A stretch of DNA of 25,021 bases from Welwitschia mirabilis (lineage: Eukaryota > Gnetophyta > Gnetopsida > Welwitschiales), in contig JBOZIK010000001.1 of the NCBI GenBank assembly GCA_051453625.1, positions 60,414,829 to 60,439,849 of the forward strand, in the 5' to 3' direction. Below the pieces are notes generated by a model. That model made no database searches. It had not been told where the DNA came from and saw nothing but the letters and a program-made list of their open reading frames with translations. The first letter of the stretch is position 1, and every line of letters starts with the position of its first letter. The position numbers and the translations under genes were made by a program. Positions 9,932-19,770 of this stretch are shown here, piece after piece.

Positions 9932-9959
9932 CATTGATGACAATTGAGTATCCAAACTT

Positions 9960-10985
9960 AAAAATTCAAACTTAAGATCTGAAATACATTTTTCTACCTA
10001 ACAATCCAAAGAAACTTTTGATAATAAGTGATTTTCTTACTTCTCAATAAGAATCCAACTTCATCGCAATTTTGACTTCTATGGAAGATGTGTTTACTTT
10101 GACTCATAAAGACTTAGTTGCCATCACTCTTTTAATAGTCCAACACAAAATCTATCTAGAAGATAATGCTAAACTTGTTAGGTAACCCTAACAAAGGATC
10201 AACCCAGCCCCTAAGAAAGTGTAGTTAAAGATGAAATTATTAAACTTATGAATGCTAGAATCATCTATGCTATATCCAATAATGAGTGGGTTAGCCCTTT
10301 AATAGTAGTTTCAAAAAAGATGGAAAATGGAGAATGTGCATTAATTTTAGAAAATTTAAGAAGGTCACTAAGAAGGATCATTGCCTTTTACTCTTTTTTA
10401 ATTAAGTGCTTGATAGAATTGAAGGACATGTCTACTATTATTTTTTCAATGGATATAATGGATATAATCAATGTTGAATAGCAGGTGAAGATTAAGCAAA
10501 AACAACTTTTACCTCTCCCTTTGGAACTTTTTCCTTTAGAAGAATGCCTTTTAAACTTTGCAATGCCCCTAGGAATTTTCAATGAGTAATGATAGGGATC
10601 TTTTCTGACATGGTAAAGGATTCTATTGAAATTTTTATGGATGATTTCTCCATCTTTGGTGAAAATTTTGAACAAATCATAGAAAATTTAGAGAAAGTCT
10701 TAAATTGATGTATAAAAAGTGGCCTAGACTTGAGCTGGGAAAAGAATTTTCTTCTTATCAATAATGGAATTATTTTAGGTTATCACATTTCTAATGAAGG
10801 GATTAAGATGGATTCTACAAAAGTTGATATCATTAAAAACCTTAATCCTCTAACTAATATCAAATAAGCTAGATTATCCCTTAATCATACTGGTTTCTAT
10901 CATAATTTTATTCATGATTATGCTAAGGTTTACAAACCCCTTTATTCATTACTTGAAAAAAGAAGCTAAATTTGATTGGGACGAT
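9960..10985 (+). pseudogene. Element A reverse transcriptase, degenerate
   Basis: RNA-dependent DNA polymerase of the retrotransposon. In order: the pre-RT LKYIFL and KDLVAI stretches, KIYLEDNAKLVR (about 10148), EIIKLMNARIIYAISNNEWVSP (about 10230-10295), a frameshift, then WRMCINFRK (about 10330) and the motif A region FFNGYNGYNQ (10442-10470). The catalytic Asp codon at 10448-10450 is AAT (Asn). PFGTFSFRRMPFKLCNAP follows. The YxDD box is kept as FMDD at 10634-10645 and leads into SIFGENFEQIIENLEKVL, then WEKNFLLINNGIILGYHIS and a thumb-like GFYHNFIHDYAK. Several stops replace Gln codons of the family (CAA to TAA), for example two at about 10181-10190. Confidence 0.92.
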
Positions 10986-11049
10986 CCATGTTAACTTACT
11001 TTTGACATGCTTAAGGATAAAATATCTTTCAAATCTATTATCAGGGATT

Positions 11050-11425
11050 CCAATTGAACTAAAGATTTTAAACTTATATGTGATATAAGAAACATTGCTG
11101 TGGGTGGGGTTCATGGCTAAAAATGTGAAAATAGTATTAAAGTTATATCATATCTTAGTAAAACTTTGCTTAAGGCCTAATCCAACTATACTATTATTAA
11201 AAGGAAAATTCTTGCCATCATCTTTTTCCTTGATCATCTTAGACACTATTTTCTTGGCTTTTATACCAATGCTTACATAGAACATGCAACTATATGCTAT
11301 CTTATGACTAGGAAATATTCTAGTACTAGACTTATTAGGTAGATTCTTCTCATAAAAGAATTTAATCTTACCATCATTGATAAGGCTGAAAAGCATAATA
11401 ATGTTATAGATCACTTATCTTGACT
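11050..11425 (+). pseudogene. Element A RNase H, degenerate
   Basis: RNase H domain that would degrade the RNA strand during reverse transcription, directly following RT. In one frame: KLICDIRNIAVGGV (about 11070), VISYLSKTL, NYTIIKRKILAIIF, HYFLGF, YIEHATICYLM and LIRxILLIKEFNLTIIDKA ending with VIDHLS at about 11420. The family has D and then TDH at the catalytic sites; here the latter reads IEH. Three in-frame stops occur, and each fits a single C-to-T or G-to-A change (two from Gln codons, one from Trp), which points to mutational decay and not to wrong frame choice. Confidence 0.9.
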
Positions 11426-11469
11426 CTCTTGTTCTTATGATGAATTCCCCATAAATGACTCCTTTCTGG

Positions 11470-12760
11470 ATGAACAACTATTTATTGTTGAATAACTTTA
11501 TACCATTTCTTATACTCATCCCACTCCTTGGCATGCTGATATTGTGAACTACATTGTTACCATAAAAACACTTCAGCATTAGAAGCATAACCAATGAAAA
11601 TCTTTTCTCCAAGGATTGGTGACTATGAATGGAAGGAACTCCATCTTTACTGAAGATGCAAAGACCAAATTAGGCATAAATGTATTCTTGAATAAGAAAC
11701 CCAGAGATCCTTAACCTTTGTCATGGTGGAGTATGTGGAGGGCACTTTAGTGGTCAAAAGACTGTAATGAAAATTCTTTATTTTAGTTTCTATTGGCCTA
11801 CCCTTTTTAAAGATCCTTTTGATTTATCTAGAAGATGTAAAACTTGTTAATATGTCCCTTAAACCTATGCTTAAATGTAAACCTTTTGATTGTTAAGGAA
11901 TTGAGTTTATAAGCCCTATTAAACCACCTTCTTATGATAAAATTACATCCTAGTGGCCATTGATTATGTTACCAAGTGGGTCAAAGCTTTTTCTTCTACA
12001 AAAAATGATGTTTGAATTATTTAAAATTTAGTCCAAACTCATATCTTTCAACATTTTGATTTCCCTAGAATCATCATTCTTGATTAAGAAACTTATTGTA
12101 TAAATCACCTTTTTGAAAACTTCTTTTATCCATTGAAATTGAACATAGAATTACATGTGCTTATCATTTACAAACTAATGGTTAAGTCAAAAATTCGAAT
12201 AGAGAAATTAAAAAGATGCTTCAAAAATTAGTCTCGGTGAATAAGAAAACTTGATCTTATAAACTTAACAATGTTCTTTGGGATTATCATACTACTTGGT
12301 AAAACTCTCTAGGTCTTTCACCTTATGAACTTGTGTATAGAAAGGTTTTTCTCTTGCCAGTTGATGTTTGTTATAACTTCTATCAATCCAATTATCAACT
12401 TAATCTTGTAAACTTGAATGAAAATATTAAGACTTTATTAGTCCAACTTGATCATTTAGATAAAAAGTATATCAATGTTGTACATCGTCAACTCATTCAT
12501 AGAGCCTAAGCCAAGTTTAAACATGACAAAAAGACTCTTTATAAGTAATTTGAACCTGATCAACTCATCCTTTTATACAATACTCAAGTACACATTTTAC
12601 ACAATAAGTTAACCTCTAAAGGATTAGGTCTTATTTTATAGAAAAAGTGCATTTCAATGGCTCAGTTAAAATATCAAATCTAGACACTAGAAAAATTCAA
12701 AAAGTTAATAGATAAAGGTTGAAAATTTATGGGTCGTCTACTAATAAAACCTTAAACATG
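11470..12760 (+). pseudogene. Element A integrase, degenerate
   Basis: Integrase that would insert the cDNA into the genome. The HHCC zinc-binding region is at 11719-11846: CHGGVCGGHFSGQKT, then FYWPTLFKD and RRCKTC. The core starts with GIEFISPIKPPSYDK (the family has GID, so the first catalytic Asp is Glu here). A frameshift at about 11945 separates this from ILVAIDYVTKWVKA. The second Asp survives in IIILD (about 12075). The third, in YHLQTNG followed by a stop and VKNSNREIK, has Lys (12189-12191) where Glu is expected. The C-terminal region includes LSPYELVYRK, LPVDV and LDKKYINVVHRQ. All three catalytic positions or their frame are affected, so the enzyme is dead. Confidence 0.9.
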
Positions 12761-12952
12761 ATAAAAGCACTTATCTTAGAACCCCCTCTCAATGAGGAGG
12801 ACTTTTCCTTATCATTGTCTAAATTCCTTCTTAACTAATTCCTTGGCTAGACATCATGCTATCACTTAAACATATTTAACTTGACTTATATATTACTTTA
12901 TAAAGTTATCATGATTAGTAATATTTTACTTGGGCATTTTAAAATGATAAGA

Positions 12953-12962
12953 NNNNNNNNNN
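12953..12962. other. Assembly gap, 10 N
   Basis: Ten N inside the 3' tract of element A. The collinear segment of element B (about 21676-21700) has a stretch of about the same length between the matching flanks, so the true missing sequence is probably close to 10 bases. Confidence 0.9.
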
Positions 12963-13141
12963 TAATTTTAATACATTCACATGTCTATGAACTTCATTTA
13001 GAAGGAGGATGCCTTGATTCTTTTGTTATTTTTTAATGGAGTGGATATTTACTTATTTATACATGCTCTTAGTTATTTCTCATTTTATTACTTCACTCTT
13101 GTCCTTACAAGTACTTGGTTATGTGAAATTTATCTTTTTAC

Positions 13142-13144
<3 letters not shown>

Positions 13145-13189
<45 letters not shown>
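13145..13189 (+). repeat. (AG)n microsatellite
   Basis: An uninterrupted AG dinucleotide run of 45 bp, followed by ATAGATAAG and A-rich sequence. The equivalent place in element B (about 21868-21882) has only an A run plus GAGAG, so the expansion happened in this copy. Confidence 0.98.
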
Positions 13190-13193
<4 letters not shown>

Positions 13194-14261
13194 TAAGAAA
13201 AAGAAAAAACAAATGAAAAGAAATAAATAATAATCATAATCTTTTGTATCTAGGCTAAAATCATGGTCATCATGATATCCTACAATAAGTGCATCGAGGT
13301 AAATTTTCCCAAGAGAGGTATTTAGTAGTGTAATATGGTAGTTGTAGGAACTCCACTAAGGGGTCAGTTGGCCATGCTACATGGGTCCTTACTCCTCTAA
13401 TAGTGGTTGCACTCCTCTCATCATGGTAAAATAATTTTTACTTAGAGGCTATGGAATTACTAATGTTCATGGTATTATTAGAGACATTGATTGTTCTCTA
13501 AACTTATTTTGCATATAATACTTCCACAAAATCATTTTACTTTCTTGGATTCTAATGTTGTTTTAATGTGTAAGATAGTGAGTTCATGTTTAAGTAGATT
13601 TTAGTCTTATCATTCATTATTTGACAACATTAGACATACTTGACATCATTATAATCATTACCTATTTTGAATGATACTATATGAGTTTTTACATATTGTC
13701 ATCCATTTTTCATTAAGTGATTTTATGATTTTTACCAAGCAAATTTATTAGGTTAGAATTTAGAGTAGGTAAATAATCTTCTTAATGTTACATAGGTGTT
13801 CATTTTTACTTTTGTTTTTCTTTAGCAATTTTATTGGGTTTTTTAAATTCATTTCAATACTTTTTCAACATAATATTTTGGGTATGATTATTTAGTAGTT
13901 TCTTGTTGATATTATTTATAAGTTTTTACCCAAGGGGGTTACTTTTTGATAGGTGATAATGATACTTTCTTTTTTTCAATTTTTGTTCTACTTTTATGTG
14001 TTTACTGAGTTCTGGCACATTTAAGGAGTTCTTTTAAGCCTTGATTCTTTCTGCTTAGTGCATTATTATGGTCTTATCTCTTTCTCCTTGAGTTCTTTTC
14101 ACATAAGTATCTTTTCATCATGATCATTATTTTTGAAGATGATTTTTCACTTTTAACCATTTTACTGATTTTTTGCTAATTTTCTAATGCTTGATTATTT
14201 TTATCTTTATTTTTTAGATTTTTTTGGCCTTTTCTATCTTTTAAAAAATGCGTTTGATAAG

Positions 14262-14308
14262 TGTTGTTACATGTTTATTATCTCCATAATAGAGAGGATG
14301 ATAGTAAT
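14262..14308 (+). repeat. Dyad copy in the element A 3' tract
   Basis: A decayed copy of the 40-bp palindrome: left half eroded (TTGTTACATGTTTATTATCTCC), then ATAATAGAG and the right arm AGGATGATAG. It is recognised mainly from the core-to-right-arm half. Confidence 0.45.
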
Positions 14309-14910
14309 TATTTTACTTCTATTGCAATCTAGGATGTCTTGATTCACTTGTTGGGAAGGTAAAACATCTTTTTAAGCTACTTCTGAGATATTGAACAAAA
14401 ATTTTAATTTCAAAATTTCATTTCTAAGATTTCATGATACGTACTTGTGATGAGATTATTTGGATATGAATTTATATTACTCAAATAATTTTTCATCATG
14501 GAATTTATCTAGTAGGATCACAGTAACACAATTACAAAGTTTTCTTATAGCTATAATTCATCACATCTAAAACATCATGGACAAAGAAAATAATGTTATA
14601 ATTATTCTATGTAGTTCATCCCTTGTAGAACATATTTAAAACTCACTATTGGATTTGTATACATCATTTTGAATTATTACTACTTAGTTTTGCACATCAG
14701 TTTTAGTATCACTATCTCAGATTATGCATATACATCATTATTTTCTAAAGCTATAATTATCATGTCTTATAATGATTTTTTTATGTATGACATTTATTTG
14801 TTATTTGCAATGTGCTAAACATTTTAAGTAGGGGGCTAATGACAATGTCAGTACTTGTATTTCTCTAATAATCATGTCATTGACATCTAACTTTCATTCT
14901 AATTTTAGAA

Positions 14911-14953
14911 GTGTTGTCGTCCCCATCGTCATCCACACAACAAGCGAGAGGGC
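14911..14953 (+). repeat. Dyad-related copy in the element A 3' tract
   Basis: GTTGTCGTCCCCATCGTCAT at 14913-14932 keeps the CpG-containing left half, and the right half is decayed (AACAAGCGAGAGGGCA). It resembles the second LTR dyad of element B (16971-17011). Confidence 0.45.
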
Positions 14954-15116
14954 ATTACTATTATACATCCTAATTAAGTATTATATCAATTAATTGGTTT
15001 TTGATGTTTATTCCTATATGATAAAAAAATCTTGAACTCAATTTACATTTTTCCTAGTTGTTGATTATATTAGTTAAATTGTCTCATAATATCCTTGATC
15101 ACTTACTTTGTTAAGG

Positions 15117-15140
15117 ACTGACAAAGCTAAGTAGGGGCTA
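15117..15140 (+). other. Polypurine tract of element A
   Basis: GACTGACAAAGCTAAGTAGG then GGCTA, directly before the TG start of the 3' LTR. Element B has nearly the same string before its 3' LTR (23071-23096). This is the normal position for second-strand priming, although the run is not purely purine. Confidence 0.75.
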
Positions 15141-16360
15141 TGTTGTGATCCTAATTTATAGGATTTTGATGAGGCATTTTGAATACCATTATAGGACATT
15201 TCTATCCGTTTAGATGCAATTCTGATGATTATGAAGAATCAATGGGATAATCACTAAAACATGTAATTCTTGGCATATTTGAAGGCATCTTAGGCTTATT
15301 CTAATGCTTTGTGTCTTGAAAGAAAGATTAATCATATAGAAGACTAATTTCTTTTAAGCTAAAGAGTTATGTCATCCTCTCTATTGTCCTCACAATAGTT
15401 AGGATGACACTACTGCTGACATGGATTGAAGTTATGAAGTTGACTGTGGGGTTTAAAGCTAATGGATCACCTATTCTTATAGAGTATCATTTCTAGTATT
15501 GTCCCCACGATATTCAAGATGATAACTATTTTATATGGATGGAAAGAAATATCTTTGTAATGCAGTCATAAGGCCCATGTGAGTTGCTAGATTTTATTCT
15601 CTAACTTTTAGGATTTTGCTTCTAGAAATTCAATGTAAAACTATAAATACCCCCCTTTTCTTTCATTGTCATTTCCATCTTTTGTACTAGATATCCTTGT
15701 GATGGAAGATTAAAGGACAAGATGTTCATCCATTAGCTATAGAGAGAAGATTTCCTTAGTGTTGGGCTAAGTATCCTCCATTAAGGTGCTATTACTTTGT
15801 TATAAGTGGATGTTAAATTGATGATTAATTCAAGAAATCTTTTCAGTTCTATTATGTAAATCTCCCTTATGGTTTAAGTTGATTATGATTTGATGATAAC
15901 TTCATAGTTTATCCAGATCATAAGGGAAATCTTTGTAAAGGTTGAAATTATTAGTTTAGATCTTTCATTGCATTTAATTTTATTCCATTTCCATATTTGC
16001 ATTTATGCATATTCTGTTTCATATATCTTATAGCTTATGTTGATTAGGGACAAGTGATAAATCTTCTTAATTAATCTAAGTTATAAGGACTAATCTTGGT
16101 GATAGGAAGATTGGTATCAAATAGATTCATTATTCATCCATTTGCATTTAATCATCTTTCATCTTTCATTACATTTTCATTGTTCTTTACTTTCATATAC
16201 TAAAGAAAAAAGATTAAAAATAATTTATAAAATTAATTATTTAACTTCTAGCCCATTTTCTTTAATGGATTATGATATTTGGATTAGATCCTGTCTATAC
16301 TCGTGTGTGTTTTTTCTGTAAGTATTGTGATTTACAGGTTTTTCCTAAGAACTTAAAGAT
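15141..16360 (+). repeat. 3' LTR of element A, truncated at its end
   Basis: It starts TGTTGTGATC right after the polypurine tract and aligns with the 5' LTR through ACTTAAAGAT (16351-16360, equivalent to 6921-6930). The final 22 bp of the 5' copy, ending TGCAACA, are missing here and unrelated sequence follows. TATA box at 15642-15649. Two dyads at 15370-15410 and 15485-15526. Confidence 0.88.
15370..15526 (+). promoter_or_regulatory. Dyad pair in the element A 3' LTR
   Basis: The copy at 15370-15410 is one of the best preserved: TGTCATCCT, core ATTGTCCTCACAAT, right arm AGGATGACA; the outer arms pair perfectly. The copy at 15485-15526 keeps core TTGTCCCCACGA and right arm AAGATGATA. Offsets from the LTR start are 229 and 344 bp, as in the other LTRs. 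Confidence 0.65.
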
Positions 16361-16626
16361 AAAGTATTAGATTTTTCAATTGAAGAACATACTAAATTAG
16401 TACTAGAATTATGATTAAGTATGTTGAGAGCACCAAATTTCTTAATTTTTATAGGCTATAAAGAAGTCATACCAATAGAAGAAACTAAAGCATAACTAGT
16501 AGTTTTATCTTCCCTTTCAAGCATAGGACATTGAGCTAAGTAATAGCTTAGCTAAACATATGTGTGCAAAAACAAGTAAAAAAATAAACAATAGCTCAAG
16601 ATCTCGCATGTGCATAATATAAAAAC
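16361..16626. other. 266-bp strip between elements A and B; minus-strand coding-like scrap
   Basis: Neither LTR family extends into this strip. On the minus strand about 60 codons (roughly 16545 down to 16361) read with a single stop: MLEREDKTTSYALVSSIGM, a short gap, then PIKIKKFGALNILNHNSS. The composition looks protein-like, but I do not recognise the family. It may be host or older transposon sequence into which the elements inserted. Confidence 0.4.
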
Positions 16627-16858
16627 TATTACGCTACCAATTTATGATTATTTGATGGGGTTTTATGAGCTATTTTGCAGAACATTTACATAGGTTTAGG
16701 TGCAACTTTAAGGATTTTTGAGAATCAATAGAAGAACTCAGAAAAGTGTAATTTTAGCAAGATTAAATGCATTTAAGGCATCTTCTAATACATAGAGCTT
16801 TGAAAAAAGATTACTAATAGAAATGCTAGCTTCTCCTTAATAAAATGATCAAAGAAGG

Positions 16859-17011
16859 CTATCATTCCCTCTATCGTCCCTATGACAGGGAAGATGACAA
16901 CAACATTTAATGCTGACATGGACTGCCAAAATATTATTGAGTTATCTTGTTGAGTTATCTTTTGTAATGAGTTGTCGTCTCCATCATCATCTAAAGACAG
17001 TCAGGATGACT
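16859..17011 (+). promoter_or_regulatory. Dyad pair in the element B 5' LTR
   Basis: At 16859-16899: ATCATTCC, core ATCGTCCCTATGACAG, right arm AAGATGACA. At 16971-17011: GTTGTCGTC ... GACAGTCAGGATGACTT. Offsets of 232 and 344 bp from the LTR start match those in the LTRs of A, although the two LTR families have otherwise diverged a lot. Confidence 0.62.
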
Positions 17012-17107
17012 TGTTATAACTGACTCTGATAACTAATCTTTGACTGTTTCATCCATTTCTTTTATGTAAAGAAGTGCCTTTTATTATCACTTTTTGCTAT
17101 GTTACCC

Positions 17108-17115
17108 TATAAATA
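17108..17115 (+). promoter_or_regulatory. TATA box of the element B 5' LTR
   Basis: TATAAATA after TTACCC, repeated at 24372-24379 in the 3' LTR. It lies about 100 bp after the second dyad. Confidence 0.7.
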
Positions 17116-17457
17116 AAGACCCCCTTCAACTCTTCTATATATCTTTGATGCACTAGAATTTCTCATGACATGAGATTAAAGGGTGAGAGATCTATCTTAA
17201 GAGTTGCAAAAAGACATTCCCTTGGTGAAGGGCTGTGTATCCTCCATTGAAGCTTAGCTATTTCGTAACCTAGATGTTATTTCTTTTAATATAAACTTTG
17301 TTTTTATGTTTGCATATTAGATAATTAGATTTTTTTATGGTTTATGTTACCCTTGATCTAGTGATAATTTCATTGATGATATAGATAATTAAGGGTAGCC
17401 TTTATCAAGGCCAAAAGAAAAGTAGTTTAGGCTTATTTTGTATTGATTTTAGATTAA

Positions 17458-17557
17458 ATGGAGTTGTGCATATCATAAGCTAGCGGGAGTCCATTTACCA
17501 TAGTGGTTTAGCCCTATGTAGTCCTGATATGTAGAAGCATGTCCACACAGGTGATCC
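17458..17557 (+). other. About 100-bp segment present only in the 5' LTR of B
   Basis: The 3' LTR passes from the TATTAGG (24716-24722) region straight to TTAAACTTTGCATTTG, whereas the 5' LTR has about 100 extra bases between the equivalent points. The extra sequence is less AT-rich than its surroundings (for example TAGCGGGAGTCC, GTCCACACAGGTGATCC). It could be a small insertion here or a deletion in the other copy. Edges are approximate. Confidence 0.55.
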
Positions 17558-17801
17558 GGGTTGCACTTTGTATTTGCATTGCATCCTTTATTTTTTGTAT
17601 TATTCTTTAGTTTTGGTTACTTCACTTCTTTGTGAAAAGAAATTATTAGTCTCATCTCATAGTCTTTAATAAGAATACAACATTTAGATTCACTCTCACT
17701 CATACTATTGTATTGTATTATATAAGATATCTATTTTATTTTTGAAATGACAAAATCCTTTTAAGTATAAAATGCTTACATAAGTATACACTGCAATAAA
17801 T

Positions 17802-17819
17802 TAGCACCTTTACCACTGA
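17802..17819 (+). other. Primer-binding site of element B (tRNA-Asp type, decayed)
   Basis: It reads TAGCACCTTTACCACTGA against the canonical TGGCGCCGTTGCCGGGGA: 11 of 18 positions match, and four of the seven changes are G-to-A. It starts four bases after the inferred LTR end, the same spacing as in element A. Confidence 0.72.
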
Positions 17820-18268
17820 AGGATACTGAGGAGTATGAGAGTTATCATCATTTGAATGAGTATATTAGATTTTTATTTAGTTATTTATCTGTAGTAACAT
17901 TGTAATTTATTTAGGAACTGTAGTTTTTCTATTTGCAATTTGTAATTTTTGTTTTCAATAATGAAGTAACTACCATCCTCTCTGTCATCTCCATAATAGA
18001 TAGGATGACAATCTATGATTTTAGTTTTTATTTTTGATTTTTATTTTCAGATTTCAATTTTCTATAATGAAATCAGTCTTTATCATCTCCTTTATTGTTT
18101 GGATGACCAATAGGATGATAGCCTATGTTTTTTAGTTTTTGGCTTTCTGCTCTCTTAAGTTTCTATTTTCTGTTATCTATGTTTGTTGTTCCATTTATTA
18201 TTCCCATAATAGACAGCATGATAGTATGTTATTTTTAATCTTTTCTTTTGTTGTTTTCTATTTGCAGG
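17820..18268 (+). other. Leader of element B with three dyads, T-rich
   Basis: Non-coding T-rich tract from primer site to gag. Dyads are at 17971-18011 (CCATCCT ... AGGATGACA), 18080-18122 (ATCATCTCC ... AGGATGATAG) and 18187-18225 (weak). The tract ends in TTTTCTATTTGCAG (18254-18267), which looks like a plant intron acceptor, immediately before ATG codons at 18269, 18274 and 18279. Confidence 0.65.
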
Positions 18269-18982
18269 ATGCTATGACATGGTTAACCTAGAGAAGAAGT
18301 ATCAGAAAGAAAGATTATTGAGAGAGAAAAACATTAGAGAAGGATTGGTAGGCATAAAAAATGAATCAGAAAAACAATCTCTAGATGCATACAATATCCC
18401 TTATAAGTTTTTTTTTTGAATTAAAGCATAGGAGAAAATTAGATTAAAATGTTGAGTTTCATCATAAAATAAAGTAAGTTCTAGATTTTTTCACTTCTAA
18501 TCCTAATGTAAACCTTACCCTAAGGGAATTACTAGCGAATAAGAAATGATAAATTCAAATCCCTTTTGATCTATCCTTAGGAGACGATGTTGAATGTAAG
18601 AACTTAAATGCCTATCTAATGTTTAGTGGTGAATACAATGAGGATCCCCATCAATGCATTACAGATGTTAAACAATTAATTCTTACCTCAAGGAATGGAA
18701 AGAAAAAAAATTAGTAATAGAACATACATGGTAATTTTTTCTATGACATTAAAAGAAAGAGTAAAACTTTGGCTGGAAATCATACTCCACAAAAGTTTAA
18801 AAACTTGGGAAAAAATCCAAGAAACCTTTATTAAAAGGTTCATGAGTAAAGAAATCATTAAAAAAAGAAAATAAGAACTAGTAAATTTTCAACAACAACT
18901 AAATGAGGATTACACTTTCACATATGAACGCTTCTTCATTGCCATTCACTCTAATCTAGTAGATGCCTTTACACAAATAGAA
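18269..18982 (+). pseudogene. Element B gag, 5' part, degenerate, ends at the gap
   Basis: Retrotransposon capsid protein. Near the start it has YDMVN, EKKY and EKNIREGL, matched in element A (DMVN ... EENIKEGL). Stops and shifts interrupt 18415-18770. From about 18765 the translation reads VKLWLEIILHKSLKTWEKIQ and TFIKRF, then a stop at about 18872, then VNFQQQLNEDYTFTYERFFI and HSNLVDAFTQIE up to the N run. This matches the W-x-SW-F..RF gag core in A at 7900-8130. The zinc knuckle region lies inside the gap. Confidence 0.85.
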
Positions 18983-19770
18983 NNNNNNNNNNNNNNNNNN
19001 NNNNNNNNNNNNNNNNNNNNNNNNNNNNNNNNNNNNNNNNNNNNNNNNNNNNNNNNNNNNNNNNNNNNNNNNNNNNNNNNNNNNNNNNNNNNNNNNNNNN
19101 NNNNNNNNNNNNNNNNNNNNNNNNNNNNNNNNNNNNNNNNNNNNNNNNNNNNNNNNNNNNNNNNNNNNNNNNNNNNNNNNNNNNNNNNNNNNNNNNNNNN
19201 NNNNNNNNNNNNNNNNNNNNNNNNNNNNNNNNNNNNNNNNNNNNNNNNNNNNNNNNNNNNNNNNNNNNNNNNNNNNNNNNNNNNNNNNNNNNNNNNNNNN
19301 NNNNNNNNNNNNNNNNNNNNNNNNNNNNNNNNNNNNNNNNNNNNNNNNNNNNNNNNNNNNNNNNNNNNNNNNNNNNNNNNNNNNNNNNNNNNNNNNNNNN
19401 NNNNNNNNNNNNNNNNNNNNNNNNNNNNNNNNNNNNNNNNNNNNNNNNNNNNNNNNNNNNNNNNNNNNNNNNNNNNNNNNNNNNNNNNNNNNNNNNNNNN
19501 NNNNNNNNNNNNNNNNNNNNNNNNNNNNNNNNNNNNNNNNNNNNNNNNNNNNNNNNNNNNNNNNNNNNNNNNNNNNNNNNNNNNNNNNNNNNNNNNNNNN
19601 NNNNNNNNNNNNNNNNNNNNNNNNNNNNNNNNNNNNNNNNNNNNNNNNNNNNNNNNNNNNNNNNNNNNNNNNNNNNNNNNNNNNNNNNNNNNNNNNNNNN
19701 NNNNNNNNNNNNNNNNNNNNNNNNNNNNNNNNNNNNNNNNNNNNNNNNNNNNNNNNNNNNNNNNNNNNNN
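18983..19770. other. Assembly gap, 788 N, within gag of element B
   Basis: The flanks are not duplicated. The matching interval in element A (about 8128 to 8935) is about 805 bp, close to the N count, so this gap probably stands for real missing gag sequence including the nucleocapsid. Confidence 0.9.

Larger units (their letters stand above)
12761..15116 (+). other. 3' non-coding tract of element A (env-like position), no gene seen
   Basis: 2.35 kb between integrase and the polypurine tract. Athila-like elements often carry an env-like frame here; I see no such frame. The part from about 12930 to 14200 is collinear with element B 21640-22740, sharing CATTCACA-GTCTATGAACTTC, ATATCCTAC-ACAAGT, GGTCAGTTG, AATAGTGGTT-like and AGGCTATGG blocks. 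About 14230-15060 has no clear counterpart in B and holds two dyads. The tract begins near CTCAATGAGGAGGAC, similar to the strings that follow integrase in other Athila-like elements. Confidence 0.6.
5702..16360 (+). mobile_element. Element A: degenerate Athila-like Ty3/gypsy LTR retrotransposon
   Basis: A 10.7-kb element with paired LTRs (5702-6952 and 15141-16360), a tRNA-Asp-type primer site, gag, protease, RT, RNase H and integrase in that order, a long 3' non-coding tract, and a purine-rich tract just before the 3' LTR. The domain order (integrase last) makes it Ty3/gypsy. The primer site, LTR length, total length and long 3' tract fit the plant Athila-like group. The LTR copies differ at very roughly one base in eight over the first 165 bp by eye, so the insertion is old. 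A putative 5-bp flank TAATA precedes the 5' LTR, but I find no clear matching target duplication after the truncated 3' LTR. Confidence 0.9.
16627..17798 (+). repeat. 5' LTR of element B
   Basis: It aligns with 23097 onward. The start reads TATTACGCTACC against TGTTGGACTACC in the 3' copy, so the terminal TG has become TA. The end reads TGCAATA where A has TGCAACA. It contains dyads at 16859-16899 and 16971-17011, a TATAAATA box at 17108-17115, a TATCCTCCATTGA block shared with the LTRs of A, and a roughly 100-bp segment (about 17458-17557) not present in the 3' copy. Confidence 0.85.

Noticed and set aside
10388-11414. Minus-strand open frames of 60-95 codons across RT and RNase H
   Set aside because: They are antisense shadows of the plus-strand pol remnant, which matches the family throughout.
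13036-13230. Open frame of 64 codons with a hydrophobic start and an alternating Arg-Glu tail
   Set aside because: The tail is only the translated AG microsatellite and the start is T-rich sequence. Element B does not preserve the frame.
14821-14890. A further dyad copy around GACAATGTCAG and CATGTCATTGACA
   Set aside because: It contains a short inverted pair but lacks the GTCATCC and GGATGAC arms and the core, so it was not counted.
12761-15116. An env-like gene in the 3' tract of element A
   Set aside because: The position fits Athila-like elements, but no frame of useful length or transmembrane-type protein is preserved in A or B.
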